DNA of 64,000 nucleotides from Acidimicrobiales bacterium (lineage in GTDB: Bacteria > Actinomycetota > Acidimicrobiia > Acidimicrobiales > Poriferisodalaceae), in the NCBI GenBank assembly GCA_009843525.1, contig VYDH01000031.1, positions 1 to 64,000 on the forward strand, given 5' to 3'. The translations under genes and the position numbers were made by a program. The stretch's first letter is position 1. Every line of letters begins with the position of its first letter. The notes under the pieces were generated by a model. That model was not told the DNA's origin and ran no database searches. It saw nothing but the letters and a program-made list of their open reading frames with translations. Positions 1-9,262 of this stretch are shown one piece after another.

Positions 1-50
1 ATCTTCGACACCATGGCCGCATATATGCAACAAATTCCCCACTCAGGACA

Positions 51-395
51 CTAGAAGCGCTTCTCGGGAATACGCGCTGCCTTGCCGACGCGGTCGCGCA
101 GGTAGTACAGCTTCGCTCGGCGCACATCGCCGATCGCTACACGCTCGATCTTGGCAATGGTGGGAGCGTGCAGCGGAAATGTCCGCTCGACCCCGACGCC
201 GAAGCTGAGCTTGCGAACTGTGAAAGTTTCGCTGATGCCCGACGAGTGCCGTGCGATCACGTACCCCTCGAATACCTGGGTGCGCTGCCGGTTGCCCTCG
301 ACGACGCGCACGTGGACGCGCACGGTGTCACCTGGGCCGAAGTCGGGATGATCGTCTCGAAGACGAGCCTGGTCGACAAGATCGGTGCTGCCCAT
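51..395 (-). CDS. rplS: 50S ribosomal protein L19
   Basis: Structural protein of the large ribosomal subunit that lies at the subunit interface. The 114-residue product has the usual length of bacterial L19. It shows the family core, including [14 protein letters not shown], the [13 protein letters not shown] stretch and the basic end [18 protein letters not shown]. The ATG at 395 gives a normal N-terminus. It is the last gene seen of the minus-strand run trmD-rimM-khpA-rpsP and lies 51 bases after trmD, the classical arrangement. Bases 1-50 downstream hold nothing I can recognise. Confidence 0.97.
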   Translation of the reverse strand: MGSTDLVDQARLRDDHPDFGPGDTVRVHVRVVEGNRQRTQVFEGYVIARHSSGISETFTVRKLSFGVGVERTFPLHAPTIAKIERVAIGDVRRAKLYYLRDRVGKAARIPEKRF

Positions 396-446
396 GGCGA
401 TCCGACTCCCGTGATCGGCGTGACGACAAACACCGCAGGCTAGTGG

Positions 447-1250
447 TCAGTCCGCGGATTGCCGCAACGGGAGTTCGAGGCCGAACTCTGTGAGGAGCTC
501 TCGGTCCGCCTCGCTCACGCCTCGTGCGGCCAGCAGATCGGGGCGCTCTGCCGCAGTGCGGACCAGCGCCATCGCCCGACGCCAACGGCCGACACGAGCG
601 TGGTCGCCGCTGCGCAGCACCTCGGGCGCGTCGAGTCCGCGGAATGATGCGGGGCGCGTCCACTGCGGGTGTTCCAGCAGCCCGGCGGCAAAGCTCTCGT
701 CTGCGCTGGAAGCCTTGTTGCCCAGCACACCGGGCACGAGCCTCCCGACCGCCTCCACGACGACCATGGCGGCGATTTCGCCGCCGGCCAGCACAACATC
801 GCCGATGGAAACCGAGCCATCGGCCAGCTCAGTGCGTATGCGCTCGTCCACGCCTTCATATCGGCCGCACAGCAGGCTGAAGCCGCCGGAGGTTGCCAGC
901 TCAGCTGCCATCGCCTGATCGAACCGCCGGCCTCCGGCGTCGAGCAACAGCAGCGGCCGTGGCGGCACCACCGCCTCGACGGCGGCGAAGACCGGCTCAG
1001 GCATCAGGATCATGCCCGGCCCGCCTCCGAACGGAGCATCGTCGACCGTGCGATGGGCGTCGGCCGTCGCCAGCCGCAGGTCCCAGCAGCGGATGTCGAG
1101 CAAGCCGCTCTCTCGGGCTCGCCCGAGAATGCTCAGCTCGCACATGGCATCGAGCTCGGCTGGGAAGATAGAGAACAGATCGATGCGCAGTGCTGCCTCC
1201 GGCCCCTGCGCCGGAGCGGATTGGGCGCTACCCGAGTTCGAAGAGGCCAT
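447..1250 (-). CDS. trmD: tRNA (guanine37-N1)-methyltransferase TrmD
   Basis: Methylates N1 of G37 next to the anticodon, using S-adenosylmethionine, which prevents +1 frameshifting. The 267-residue product has the SPOUT trefoil-knot motifs GRYEGVDER (about 129-137), SIGDVVLAGGE (148-158) and GVLGN (174-178), then HPQWTRP. I chose the ATG at 1250 because GGAGG lies six bases upstream, inside the end of rimM, so the genes overlap by 23 bases and are probably translationally coupled. A further in-frame ATG at 1274 has no comparable ribosome binding site. The first about 20 residues are an Ala/Ser-rich extension before the canonical LRIDLFSIFP start of the fold. Confidence 0.96.
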   Translation of the reverse strand: MASSNSGSAQSAPAQGPEAALRIDLFSIFPAELDAMCELSILGRARESGLLDIRCWDLRLATADAHRTVDDAPFGGGPGMILMPEPVFAAVEAVVPPRPLLLLDAGGRRFDQAMAAELATSGGFSLLCGRYEGVDERIRTELADGSVSIGDVVLAGGEIAAMVVVEAVGRLVPGVLGNKASSADESFAAGLLEHPQWTRPASFRGLDAPEVLRSGDHARVGRWRRAMALVRTAAERPDLLAARGVSEADRELLTEFGLELPLRQSAD

Positions 1251-1737
1251 CGGGCACCTCCACGTGGACGGCACCGGGTTCGCTGCGCACCACGAAGGTC
1301 AGCGGCACGAGGTGCCCCGTGTCGAGTTCGAGCAGGTCCGCGGCAGGATTAGCCACGACACTCGTGATCACACCGGCGTCGAAGCCGTGCTGATCGATGA
1401 GCGAGCTTCCGCACAACTCGTGCACCCACAGCTCGTCGGGATCGTCCAACGGCTCAGCGAAGACTGTCGTGCCCGTCAGCGCTGCCGCGGCATCGCGATC
1501 ATCGATGCCCTCGAATCTGACGAGCCATCGATTCCCGTCGAAGCGGGCACGGGACACCACTCGCTCCCCTGCTGCGGTGATGAGTCTCGAGCCGATGTCG
1601 AATCGCTCCAGCCGGTTGGTGACCGGGTGCATCACGACATCGCCGCGCACACCGTGGGCGCGTCCGACAGTTGCGATCTCCAGCAAGGCTGCTGGTTCCC
1701 GCTCTTGTTCGCTCCGCTCACGGGCCGCTCGGGCCAC
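1228..1737 (-). CDS. rimM: 16S rRNA processing protein RimM
   Basis: Assembly factor for the 30S subunit that helps 16S rRNA maturation and binds S19. The 169-residue product has the two expected beta-barrel domains: an N-terminal half starting near EIATVGRAHGVRGDV and a PRC-barrel C-terminal half around DELWVHELCGSSLID and HLVPLTFVV. Length is normal. It follows khpA by 21 bases and its 3' end overlaps the trmD start, matching the conserved rpsP-khpA-rimM-trmD-rplS order. An Arg/Glu-rich 15-residue leader precedes the fold, so a later start cannot be excluded. Confidence 0.95.
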   Translation of the reverse strand: MARAARERSEQEREPAALLEIATVGRAHGVRGDVVMHPVTNRLERFDIGSRLITAAGERVVSRARFDGNRWLVRFEGIDDRDAAAALTGTTVFAEPLDDPDELWVHELCGSSLIDQHGFDAGVITSVVANPAADLLELDTGHLVPLTFVVRSEPGAVHVEVPDGLFELG

Positions 1738-1758
1738 GGCTTCGCCTCTGGACGGGAC

Positions 1759-2031
1759 TCAGTCCCGGAAGTCGACTTCGACCTGGACGCCATCGCGATG
1801 GGCTGCGGCGCGTACCAGCGTTCGGATGGCGTTCGCGACGCGACCACGCTTGCCGATGACCCGGCCGATGTCATCCGAGCTCACCGTCGCCGTCAGGCTC
1901 AGTTTCGAGCCTGACTCCGCGATCTCCACTTCCACCTGGTCGGGATGTTCGACAAGCTGAGCGATGAGATACAGCAAGACCTCTTCAGCGGTGGTGGTGT
2001 CCGTGTCTGCGCCGGTGTGACCGTCGGTCAC
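1759..2031 (-). CDS. khpA: KH-domain RNA-binding protein KhpA
   Basis: Small single-KH-domain RNA-binding protein. In Gram-positive bacteria its family acts with KhpB in RNA regulation of cell division and envelope synthesis. The 90-residue product carries the KH GxxG loop as GKRG at about residues 60-63, within the VIGKRGRVANAIR helix-turn-helix. Its ATG overlaps the rpsP stop by four bases (ATGA), which suggests coupled translation. The position between rpsP and rimM is the conserved one in actinobacteria and firmicutes. Confidence 0.93.
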   Translation of the reverse strand: MTDGHTGADTDTTTAEEVLLYLIAQLVEHPDQVEVEIAESGSKLSLTATVSSDDIGRVIGKRGRVANAIRTLVRAAAHRDGVQVEVDFRD

Positions 2032-2498
2032 TGGGCCTCCCCAGGATCAGGAGACTTCGGCTCAGATGCCCCGTTCTGGAGCGCTGGCTCATCGGCAGGC
2101 ACTTCTGCGGAAGCCTCTGGTGAGTCGTCTGCGCCCGTCTCGGGGGTATCGAGCACCAGATCGGGCGTGGGTGCGGGTGCGGGCTCGGAAGGTGCAGCTT
2201 GCGCAGCCTCCGCATTGCTGTCTGCGGACCCCGAGGAACCCTGAGTGCGGAATTCGTCCCACGCGCCAGAGATCGTCAGCAGCTTGGAGACGGTGTCACT
2301 GGGCTGAGCCCCGTGACTGAGCCAATGGACAGCGCGCTCATTGGCGATCGAGATCGCAGAGGGCTCCTGTCGAGGGTCGTAGGTGCCGATGATCTCCAGC
2401 ACGCGGCCATCGCGTGGCTTGCGACTGTCGACCGCCACGACGCGATAGCTGGGCTGCTTCTTCTTGCCGGTGCGCTTGAGGCGCAGACGAACGGCCAT
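2028..2498 (-). CDS. rpsP: 30S ribosomal protein S16 with long acidic tail
   Basis: Small-subunit ribosomal protein. Residues 1-85 are a standard S16 starting MAVRLRLKRTGKKKQPSYR, so I use the ATG at 2498 rather than an in-frame ATG at 2603 that would add 35 unrelated residues. From about residue 87 to 156 the chain continues as an Ala/Pro/Glu/Ser-rich low-complexity tail, which nearly doubles the protein. Actinobacterial S16 proteins often have extensions of this kind, but their role is not known to me. First gene of the rpsP-khpA-rimM-trmD-rplS cluster, 141 bases downstream of ffh. Confidence 0.95.
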   Translation of the reverse strand: MAVRLRLKRTGKKKQPSYRVVAVDSRKPRDGRVLEIIGTYDPRQEPSAISIANERAVHWLSHGAQPSDTVSKLLTISGAWDEFRTQGSSGSADSNAEAAQAAPSEPAPAPTPDLVLDTPETGADDSPEASAEVPADEPALQNGASEPKSPDPGEAQ

Positions 2499-2639
2499 GT
2501 TGCTCCCGGTTGGGTGAATTCGGATGGGGGCTCGTTGGGGATCGGCGATCCACTGGGCCGCCGCGCCGACGAACGATCCTAACGGGCCGCTGCTCGCTAT
2601 CACCTTGGAGACGCGCCCGCCGAGGGAGCGGATGAGCGC

Positions 2640-4124
2640 TCAGCGGCCGGGCAGCTTCAGGTCGAGTGCATCCCAGTCAATGTCGGCGACGGACGGTTTG
2701 CCTGCCGGTTTGCCCGTTCGGGACGTTCCCTTGGGCGTGGCCCTGCCTCCCCCGCCGGTACGCGAGCCGCCCGCCGCACGGCCGGCGCCCTTCGGGCGCT
2801 TGCGGGCAGCCTTGCGGCTGGCCGGTCGGCGCTTCGAGCCCAAACCCATCATGCCGCCCATCATCTTGCGCATCTGCGTGAACTGCTTGAGCAGGTTGCT
2901 GACCTGCGCTGATGATGTACCGCTGCCGGCGGCGATGCGGGCCCGGCGGGAGGCATCGATGATCTCCGGCGACACACGCTCCGCCGGCGTCATAGACAGC
3001 ACGATGGCTTCAGCGGTGGTGATGCGATCATCATCGATCTCGGCATTGCGGACCTGGTCGGAGACGCCCGGCATCATCGAGACGATGCTCTGCAGGTTGC
3101 CCATCTTGCGGAGCTGACGAAGCTGATCCACGAAGTCATCGAGCGTGAATGTGCCCTCGACGAGACGCTGAGCGGCCGCCTCCGCCTCTTCCTGCTCGTA
3201 GACGCGCTCTGCCTTCTCGATGAGCGTCATCACGTCGCCCATGCCGAGAATCCGGCTCGCCATACGGTCCGGATGGAACTGCTCGAAGTCATCGATCTTC
3301 TCCCCGACCGACGCGAAGGCCACGGGGCGGCCGACAACCTCGGCAACTGACAGAGCCGCACCGCCGCGGGCATCACCGTCGAGCTTGGTCAGGATGATCC
3401 CGTCCACTTCGAGCGTTGCGTGGAAGGCCTCAGCGGTTGCAACAGCGTCCTGGCCCACCATGGAGTCGACGACGAGGAAGGTGTAGTGGGGTTCGACGAC
3501 GTCCGAGATGCGGGCGACCTCGGTCATCAGCTCGGCATCGACCGCCAGCCGGCCTGCCGTGTCCACGATGAGCACATCGCGGCCGGCATGGCGGGCGCGG
3601 GCGAGTCCGCCTGCCGCACAGGCCACGGGGTCGCCCGGCTCGCTCCAGACCTCCACATCGATGCTGCGGGCAAGCGTCCGCAGCTGCTCGACGGCTGCGG
3701 GGCGCTGCAGGTCGGCTCCGACCAGCAGGGGGTTGCGGCCCTGGGATTTGCACCACTGGGCCAACTTGGCTGCAGCGGTCGTCTTGCCGGAGCCCTGGAG
3801 TCCGGCCAGCAGCACCACCGTGGGCGGCTTCGACGCGAACTGGACGTTCAGAGGGCTGGTGCCCAGGATGTCGATGAGCTCGTCGTTGACGATCTTGGTG
3901 ACCTGCTGGCCGGGTGTGAGGCTGGCGGTGACCTCGCCGCCGACGCTGCGCTCGCGGACCCGCTCCACGAAGCGGCGCACGACCGCAACATTGACGTCAG
4001 CTTCGAGCAACGCCAACCGGATCTCGGCCAGTGCCTCCTCGACGTCGGCAGGACGCATGCGTCCGCGACCTCGCAGGCCCCGCAAAGTTCCGGACAGGCG
4101 TTCAGTCAGCGTGTCGAACATCAC
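2640..4124 (-). CDS. ffh: Signal recognition particle GTPase Ffh
   Basis: Protein subunit of the bacterial signal recognition particle: it binds signal sequences on nascent chains together with 4.5S RNA and docks on FtsY at the membrane. The 494-residue product has the N domain helices, the G domain with P-loop GLQGSGKTT (about 108-116), DTAGRL and TKLDGDARGG, then the methionine-rich M domain with the MRKMMGGMMGLGSKRR segment. After that comes a Lys/Arg/Gly-rich C-terminal tail of about 60 residues, longer than in most relatives. Its start abuts the ftsY stop with no gap, so the SRP protein and its receptor are co-transcribed. Confidence 0.97.
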   Translation of the reverse strand: MMFDTLTERLSGTLRGLRGRGRMRPADVEEALAEIRLALLEADVNVAVVRRFVERVRERSVGGEVTASLTPGQQVTKIVNDELIDILGTSPLNVQFASKPPTVVLLAGLQGSGKTTAAAKLAQWCKSQGRNPLLVGADLQRPAAVEQLRTLARSIDVEVWSEPGDPVACAAGGLARARHAGRDVLIVDTAGRLAVDAELMTEVARISDVVEPHYTFLVVDSMVGQDAVATAEAFHATLEVDGIILTKLDGDARGGAALSVAEVVGRPVAFASVGEKIDDFEQFHPDRMASRILGMGDVMTLIEKAERVYEQEEAEAAAQRLVEGTFTLDDFVDQLRQLRKMGNLQSIVSMMPGVSDQVRNAEIDDDRITTAEAIVLSMTPAERVSPEIIDASRRARIAAGSGTSSAQVSNLLKQFTQMRKMMGGMMGLGSKRRPASRKAARKRPKGAGRAAGGSRTGGGGRATPKGTSRTGKPAGKPSVADIDWDALDLKLPGR

Positions 4125-5237
4125 TCATCCCTGCTCGTCAGCATCGACACCGAGCAGCGCATTGACGTAGCTTTCGGCGTCGAAGTCGACGAGATCGTCG
4201 GGGCCCTCGCCGAGCCCCACCAGCTTCACCGGCAGGCCCAGCTCGGCCTCGATGGCGAAGACAATGCCGCCTTTGGCCGAGCCGTCCAGCTTGGTGAGCA
4301 CCACGCCCGTGACATCGGTGGCCTCGGCGAAGGCCCGAGCTTGGCTCAAGCCGTTCTGGCCAGTCGTGGCGTCGATGACGAGCAGCGTCTCGGCAACCGC
4401 GCCCGGTTCACGATCAGCGACCCGTCGGACTTTCGCGAGCTCGTCCATCAGATTCTTGCGGTTCTGCAGCCTGCCGGCAGTGTCAGCAAGGACCACGTCG
4501 GCACCGCGGGCCGCCGCCGCACTGACGGCGTCATGCACCACCGAGCTGGGATCCGCCCCAGAGCTGCCCGAGATCAGCGCCGCCCCGCATCGATCCGCCC
4601 ACGTCTGGAGCTGAGAGGCCGCAGCTGCGCGGAAGGTGTCGGCGGCCGCCATCACCACAAGCTGACCGTCCGCCGAGAGCCGGGCGCCCACCTTGCCGAT
4701 CGTGGTGGTCTTGCCCACACCGTTGACTCCCACGAACAGCCAGACGGGCGTGGCGCCCTCCCGGTCCGGTGCGGTCGCGTGCAGCGTGCGATCCGCATCA
4801 AGCGCCGCGCGCATCTGGTCAGCCAGCGCTTGCACCAGTTCGTCGGCATCGACGATGTCCTGATCAGCGGCAGTGCTGCGCAGGCGTTCCAGTGTGGCCA
4901 TCGTGGTCTCCACGCCGACATCGGCACCGAGCAGGGCCTCTTCCAGGGTCTCCCACGCCGTCTCGTCAGGTCGCCGTCGGTTGATCGACGCCAAGCGCTC
5001 GCGCAGCGTGCGGCGCGATGAGGCCAGTCCCGAGCTGAAGGTGGCTGGGGTCGGCACCCGCACCGCGACCGGCTCATCGATCGTCCGTACCGCAGGTGGG
5101 GACACGGCGACAGGCGCGTGCGGTGACGCCGCTCCCGAACGCCGCTGCCTTGCACGATGAACGAACGGAAGGGAGCCGAGGAGCACCGTCGCCACGAAAA
5201 AGATGACAATGACGATGAGAACTGTCGTGGTGCTCAC
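4125..5237 (-). CDS. ftsY: SRP receptor GTPase FtsY
   Basis: Membrane-associated receptor for the signal recognition particle. The 370-residue product begins with one hydrophobic segment (about residues 5-25, VLIVIVIFFVATVLLG), so here the receptor is anchored by a transmembrane helix, a layout known in actinobacteria, rather than only by an acidic A domain. The NG domain follows, with P-loop GVNGVGKTTT (170-179), DTAGRLQNRKNL and the TKLDGSAKGG motif. It is 11 bases downstream of smc and directly precedes ffh. Confidence 0.97.
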   Translation of the reverse strand: MSTTTVLIVIVIFFVATVLLGSLPFVHRARQRRSGAASPHAPVAVSPPAVRTIDEPVAVRVPTPATFSSGLASSRRTLRERLASINRRRPDETAWETLEEALLGADVGVETTMATLERLRSTAADQDIVDADELVQALADQMRAALDADRTLHATAPDREGATPVWLFVGVNGVGKTTTIGKVGARLSADGQLVVMAAADTFRAAAASQLQTWADRCGAALISGSSGADPSSVVHDAVSAAAARGADVVLADTAGRLQNRKNLMDELAKVRRVADREPGAVAETLLVIDATTGQNGLSQARAFAEATDVTGVVLTKLDGSAKGGIVFAIEAELGLPVKLVGLGEGPDDLVDFDAESYVNALLGVDADEQG

Positions 5238-5248
5238 TGGTCGGCAGG

Positions 5249-8200
5249 CTACCGAGGCGCCGTCGCGGGCTCCCTGCCGTACTCCGAGGGGGGCTGTTCC
5301 GCCATGGGCTCGTCGGGGCCGGGTGAGCCGCCAGCAGCGATGAGTGCGGCCGCTTGGGAAGGCCGCTCCGAAACGACCACACTCGAGCCGCCAGGCGGCA
5401 TGGACACGCCGTACAGGACGTCAGCGGATTCCATCGTGCGTCGCTGGTGGCTCACGATGATCAACTGCGATTCCCGCCGAAACTCAGCCACGAGATCCAG
5501 GAAACGCTGCAGGTTGAGGTCGTCGAGCGCTGCTTCGACTTCGTCGAGGACGTAGAACGGCGACGGCCGGCTGCGGAAGACAGCAAAGAGGTAGGCCAGC
5601 GCCACCAGCGAACGCTCGCCGCCTGACAGCAGCGACAACCGCCCGATCCGCTTGCCGGCTGGCCGAACATCAAGTTCCACACCGCACGTAAGGAGCTCTT
5701 CGGGATCGGTCAGCGAGAGCCTGCCCGTGCCGCCCGGGAACAGCGTGCTGAAGAGCTGGGCAAAGTTCCGGGCGACATCTTCGAATGCGTCCGCGAATGT
5801 GGCGATGATCTCTGCGTCGATGGCACGGATGACCTTGTGCAGCTCTCGGCGGCTGTTGCGCACATCCGCGAGCTGAGTGGCCACGAATTCGAAACGCTCC
5901 GAAGCCTCCTCGTACTCCGACAGCGCCAGCGGGTTCACCGGGCCCAGACGGTTCAGATCCGCACGCAGCGCCCGTTCGTGTGCCGAGGCGGTAACGCCGT
6001 CGGGCAACCGCGGCGGCGATGCAGCAAGCGCCATCGCGGGGTCTGCGTCGAAGTCCGCACGCAGCGCCGAGATCAGGGCGTCCCGCTTGGTGCGACGTTC
6101 TGCCTCTGCCACGTCGAGAGCCGCCAGCTCAGTGCGCGACTGCTCCTGGCGGGAAGCAGCAGCATCACGCTCGTGTCGGAGTGCATCGAGGCGTTCCGTG
6201 AGCTGCCGAATGAGCTCGGTGCGGGCCTCGTGGCGAGAACGCAGGTGCCGCGCCTCGGCATCGAGGCGTTGACGGTGCTGCGAGAGCAGCAGCGCAAGAC
6301 GATCCAACCCCGACACGATGACCTCGGCCCTGTCCAGCCGAGCGACAGCGGCTGCGTGGGAGCTCTCGTGACCTGCAAGACGCTGCGAAATGGCACCGAG
6401 CCGCTCGGCGAGCGCCGACCGGCGCTGCTGCTGCGCGGCGGCCCGGTCGTGGGCAGCCTGAACCTGAGCGGACTGCCGGGCGGCAGCAGTGGCGATGCGG
6501 CGTCGCAGTGTCTCCGCTGTGCGCTGAGCCTGCTGGAACGCATCGAGCGCGGCCCCGTGCGCCTGCTGTGCCGAGGCCCATGCTGCGGCAGCCTGACGAT
6601 GGTCGTGGGTCAGCTCGTCAATCCGTCCGCGTGCATGATCGAGCGCCGCGGTCGCCGCAGCCGGACCCGTGCTGCCGATGCGCCAACGTCGAGGCCCGAA
6701 CCGGTCGCCGTTTGCCGTCACGAAGACCGCGTCGCGGTCGGCCTGCGCGCGGTCGTACGCACTGGACCAATCACCTGGAACACAGATCGCTGCACCGACA
6801 ATTGCGTCCAGCAACGTCTCGAGCTCGTTGCGGCACCACTCCGGAGCGTCGGCAGCCACCTGCAGATGCGGCCGCACGAACTCGCCGTCCGCTGCCTGGT
6901 GGCTCGATTCGCGAGCGGCTGGCAGCTTGTCGAGCGAGATCACCGAGCCGCTCGTGTCGCCATCGGCAAGCACTGCAAGCGCCGCTGCAGCCGCGCTGTC
7001 ATCGCGAACGACGACTGCCGACATTGCTCCGTCCGCGGCAGCCTCGACGGCAGCCTCCCAGCCGCCATCGACCGTTACCAGATCGTCGAGCACACCGACT
7101 ACTCCGGCCACGCCATCCAGCGCAGCGATGCCGGAATCGGTGCGTGCAGCGGCTACCGCCGACGCCAACGCCTCGAACCGCCCGATCCAGTGCTGCAACT
7201 CCTCTGCGGCGCCTCGCTGATGCTCGTCGGCATGTGACAGCGTTGCGGCTGCGGCGGCGAGACGCGCCTCGGCCCCGGCTCTGGCCTCTTCGGCTGCATT
7301 CACCGCCGCATCGTCGCCGGTCTCCAAGCTCGCTTCGTCCGGCTGTTCCTTCGAAGGCACAGCCTGCGCGGGGGCTGCGTCGATCTCTGCCAGTTCGGCT
7401 GAGACGCGTGCGTGCTCGTCGGTCAGCGTTACCACCACGTCGGAATCCAGCAGGGCGTTGCGCTCTCGCTCGACTGAGCGCATTCGCTCATACGTCTGGC
7501 CGATCAAGCCGCGCGCCCGCTCCGACAGCGACACCGCCCGCGGCAGCCGATCAGCCGGCTCGGCTGACAGTTGTGCGAGCTGTGACTGCGCGTCGTCGAT
7601 CGCCCCGTCGATGTCGGAGATCGATGCCGCCGCCGCTTCCTGCCGGGCCGCGAAGGTGACCCGCCGAGCGTCGGACGTGCTCTGCGCCTCCTGATGTGCT
7701 GCCAGCTCACGTCCCGCGTTGTAGAGCTGGACCTCGACCAGTTCTGCGCTGATCTCCTGATGCCGCCGGGCAGCGGTGGCCTGCCGCTCCAGCGGCCGAA
7801 GCTGGCGACGCAGCTCACGCTGCAGATCCACCAGGCGAGTCACATTTGCCTCGGTGCTCTCCAGCCGCCGCTCGGCCCGCTCCTTGCGGCGACGGAACTT
7901 CAGCACTCCGGCCGCTTCCTCGATCAGCGCGCGCCGTTCTTCGGGACGGGCTGCCAGGACCTGCTCGATCTGGCCTTGCGCCACAATGATGTGCTGCTGG
8001 CGACCCACCCCGGCGTCGTTGAGCAGTTCCTGCAGGTCGAGCAGCCGGCAGGGCGTCCCATTGAGTGCGTATTCGGACTCGCCCGAGCGGAACAGCGTGC
8101 GAGTGATGGCTACTTCTGCTGTCTGCGTGGGCAGCGTCTGCGACTCGTTGTCGATGATCAGGGTCACCTGTGCTCGGCCCAGGGCCGTCCGGCGATCGGT

Positions 8201-8404
8201 GCCTGCGAAGACGACGTCGTCCATCCGCTGGCCTCGCAATGCGCGCGGCCCCTGCGCACCGAGCACCCACGCGATGGCGTCGACGACGTTCGACTTGCCG
8301 CTGCCGTTCGGGCCCACCACCACCGTGACGCCTGGCTCGAAGGTGAGCGTGGCCGTGTCTGCGAACGACTTGAAACCGGACAGTGTCAGGGAGCGAAGGA
8401 ACAC
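5249..8404 (-). CDS. smc: Chromosome segregation protein SMC
   Basis: ATPase of the condensin complex, acting with ScpA and ScpB to organise and segregate the chromosome. The N-terminal head has FKSFAD and P-loop GPNGSGKSN (31-39). Two Ala/Arg/Glu-rich coiled coils flank a hinge at roughly 430-600. The C-terminal head carries LSGGERSLVAL near 925 and Walker B YVLDEVEAALDD near 955. At 1051 residues it is about 100-150 shorter than typical bacterial SMC; the missing length appears to be in the coiled-coil arms. It lies between the fpg-family gene and ftsY, as usual in actinobacteria. Confidence 0.96.
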   Translation of the reverse strand: MFLRSLTLSGFKSFADTATLTFEPGVTVVVGPNGSGKSNVVDAIAWVLGAQGPRALRGQRMDDVVFAGTDRRTALGRAQVTLIIDNESQTLPTQTAEVAITRTLFRSGESEYALNGTPCRLLDLQELLNDAGVGRQQHIIVAQGQIEQVLAARPEERRALIEEAAGVLKFRRRKERAERRLESTEANVTRLVDLQRELRRQLRPLERQATAARRHQEISAELVEVQLYNAGRELAAHQEAQSTSDARRVTFAARQEAAAASISDIDGAIDDAQSQLAQLSAEPADRLPRAVSLSERARGLIGQTYERMRSVERERNALLDSDVVVTLTDEHARVSAELAEIDAAPAQAVPSKEQPDEASLETGDDAAVNAAEEARAGAEARLAAAAATLSHADEHQRGAAEELQHWIGRFEALASAVAAARTDSGIAALDGVAGVVGVLDDLVTVDGGWEAAVEAAADGAMSAVVVRDDSAAAAALAVLADGDTSGSVISLDKLPAARESSHQAADGEFVRPHLQVAADAPEWCRNELETLLDAIVGAAICVPGDWSSAYDRAQADRDAVFVTANGDRFGPRRWRIGSTGPAAATAALDHARGRIDELTHDHRQAAAAWASAQQAHGAALDAFQQAQRTAETLRRRIATAAARQSAQVQAAHDRAAAQQQRRSALAERLGAISQRLAGHESSHAAAVARLDRAEVIVSGLDRLALLLSQHRQRLDAEARHLRSRHEARTELIRQLTERLDALRHERDAAASRQEQSRTELAALDVAEAERRTKRDALISALRADFDADPAMALAASPPRLPDGVTASAHERALRADLNRLGPVNPLALSEYEEASERFEFVATQLADVRNSRRELHKVIRAIDAEIIATFADAFEDVARNFAQLFSTLFPGGTGRLSLTDPEELLTCGVELDVRPAGKRIGRLSLLSGGERSLVALAYLFAVFRSRPSPFYVLDEVEAALDDLNLQRFLDLVAEFRRESQLIIVSHQRRTMESADVLYGVSMPPGGSSVVVSERPSQAAALIAAGGSPGPDEPMAEQPPSEYGREPATAPR

Positions 8405-8431
8405 GGCAGCTCGAAGCGTGAGGGTTGGCGT

Positions 8432-9262
8432 CTACACCTGATAATCGCAGTAGTGGTGCGTCACACCCCGGATGACCGTGGTGAGAACATCGCCCCGGCC
8501 ATTGCGACATCGCTCTCCCGCCCGCCCGAATACTTCGAGGTAGGGATCGAAGCCCCCTGACTTGCCGAAGATGTCGAGATGGCCGCTAGTGCCCGAACCC
8601 CGGTACTTGATGGAGTTGTGAACCGTTTCGACAATGGCGCGGTAGAGCCGCCGCACTTCTTGGGTGTTCAGTTCGCTGGCAACTCGTGCATGGGAGAGGC
8701 GCGCTGCATGCAGCACCTCGTCGGAGTACATCGGTCCGAACCCCACGACGAAGGTTGCGTCCAAGAGCAGATCGCGGATGGTGTCGGAACGACCGCGCAG
8801 CATGAAGGCGAAGTCGGTCCAGGGCATCGGCATGTCAACCGGGTCGAAGCCGAGATCGACCTGGTCCGGGAACACCTTGTGGTAGCGGTTCTTCGCGATC
8901 ACGCGCAGCGTCGCCTCAGCACCCGAGTCAAGCAGGCGCAGCTGTCCGCCCTTGGTGAACGTCAGCACGACCTTCGTGTCGGGATCCTGGGGCGTTCTGG
9001 ACGTGGCCCGCCGCAGTGATCCCGTAGCTCCGAAGTGCGCCACCATGACCTCGTCCGGCCCGAGGTCGAACAGCAACAACGTGCCGTCGCGAGACACCGA
9101 CAAGATCTTCTTGCCCTCGAGCAGGTCGGCGAACTGCTGCTTCGATCGCATGGCCGGCAGCGCCTTCTTGGTGCCGGGGACATCGACCGTTTTGACCCGG
9201 CGGCCCGTGATTTCCTTGTCGAGATCGCGTCGGGCGATCTCGATCTCCGGCAGTTCAGCCAT
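8432..9262 (-). CDS. mutM: Divergent Fpg/Nei-family protein at the mutM locus
   Basis: By fold and position this is the MutM/Fpg glycosylase expected between rnc and smc, which removes 8-oxoguanine from DNA. The 276-residue product aligns along the family, but key residues differ. It starts MAELPEIE, where Fpg has Pro-Glu with Pro as the catalytic nucleophile. The RRGKY-type lysine position reads VSRDGTLLLF. The GMSG loop reads GATG. The helix-two-turn-helix motif GxGNxY reads GFGPMY. The C-terminal zinc finger keeps only two of four cysteines (ERCRNG and YCDYQV). Classical glycosylase/lyase chemistry therefore looks unlikely. The ATG at 9262 overlaps the rnc end by eight bases. The symbol is given by locus, not proven function. 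Confidence 0.8.
   Translation of the reverse strand: MAELPEIEIARRDLDKEITGRRVKTVDVPGTKKALPAMRSKQQFADLLEGKKILSVSRDGTLLLFDLGPDEVMVAHFGATGSLRRATSRTPQDPDTKVVLTFTKGGQLRLLDSGAEATLRVIAKNRYHKVFPDQVDLGFDPVDMPMPWTDFAFMLRGRSDTIRDLLLDATFVVGFGPMYSDEVLHAARLSHARVASELNTQEVRRLYRAIVETVHNSIKYRGSGTSGHLDIFGKSGGFDPYLEVFGRAGERCRNGRGDVLTTVIRGVTHHYCDYQV

Noticed and set aside
3420-5021. Long plus-strand open frame opposite ffh and ftsY
   Set aside because: It is a shadow of two strongly conserved genes in GC-rich DNA, with Arg/His/Gly-rich composition and no recognisable domain.
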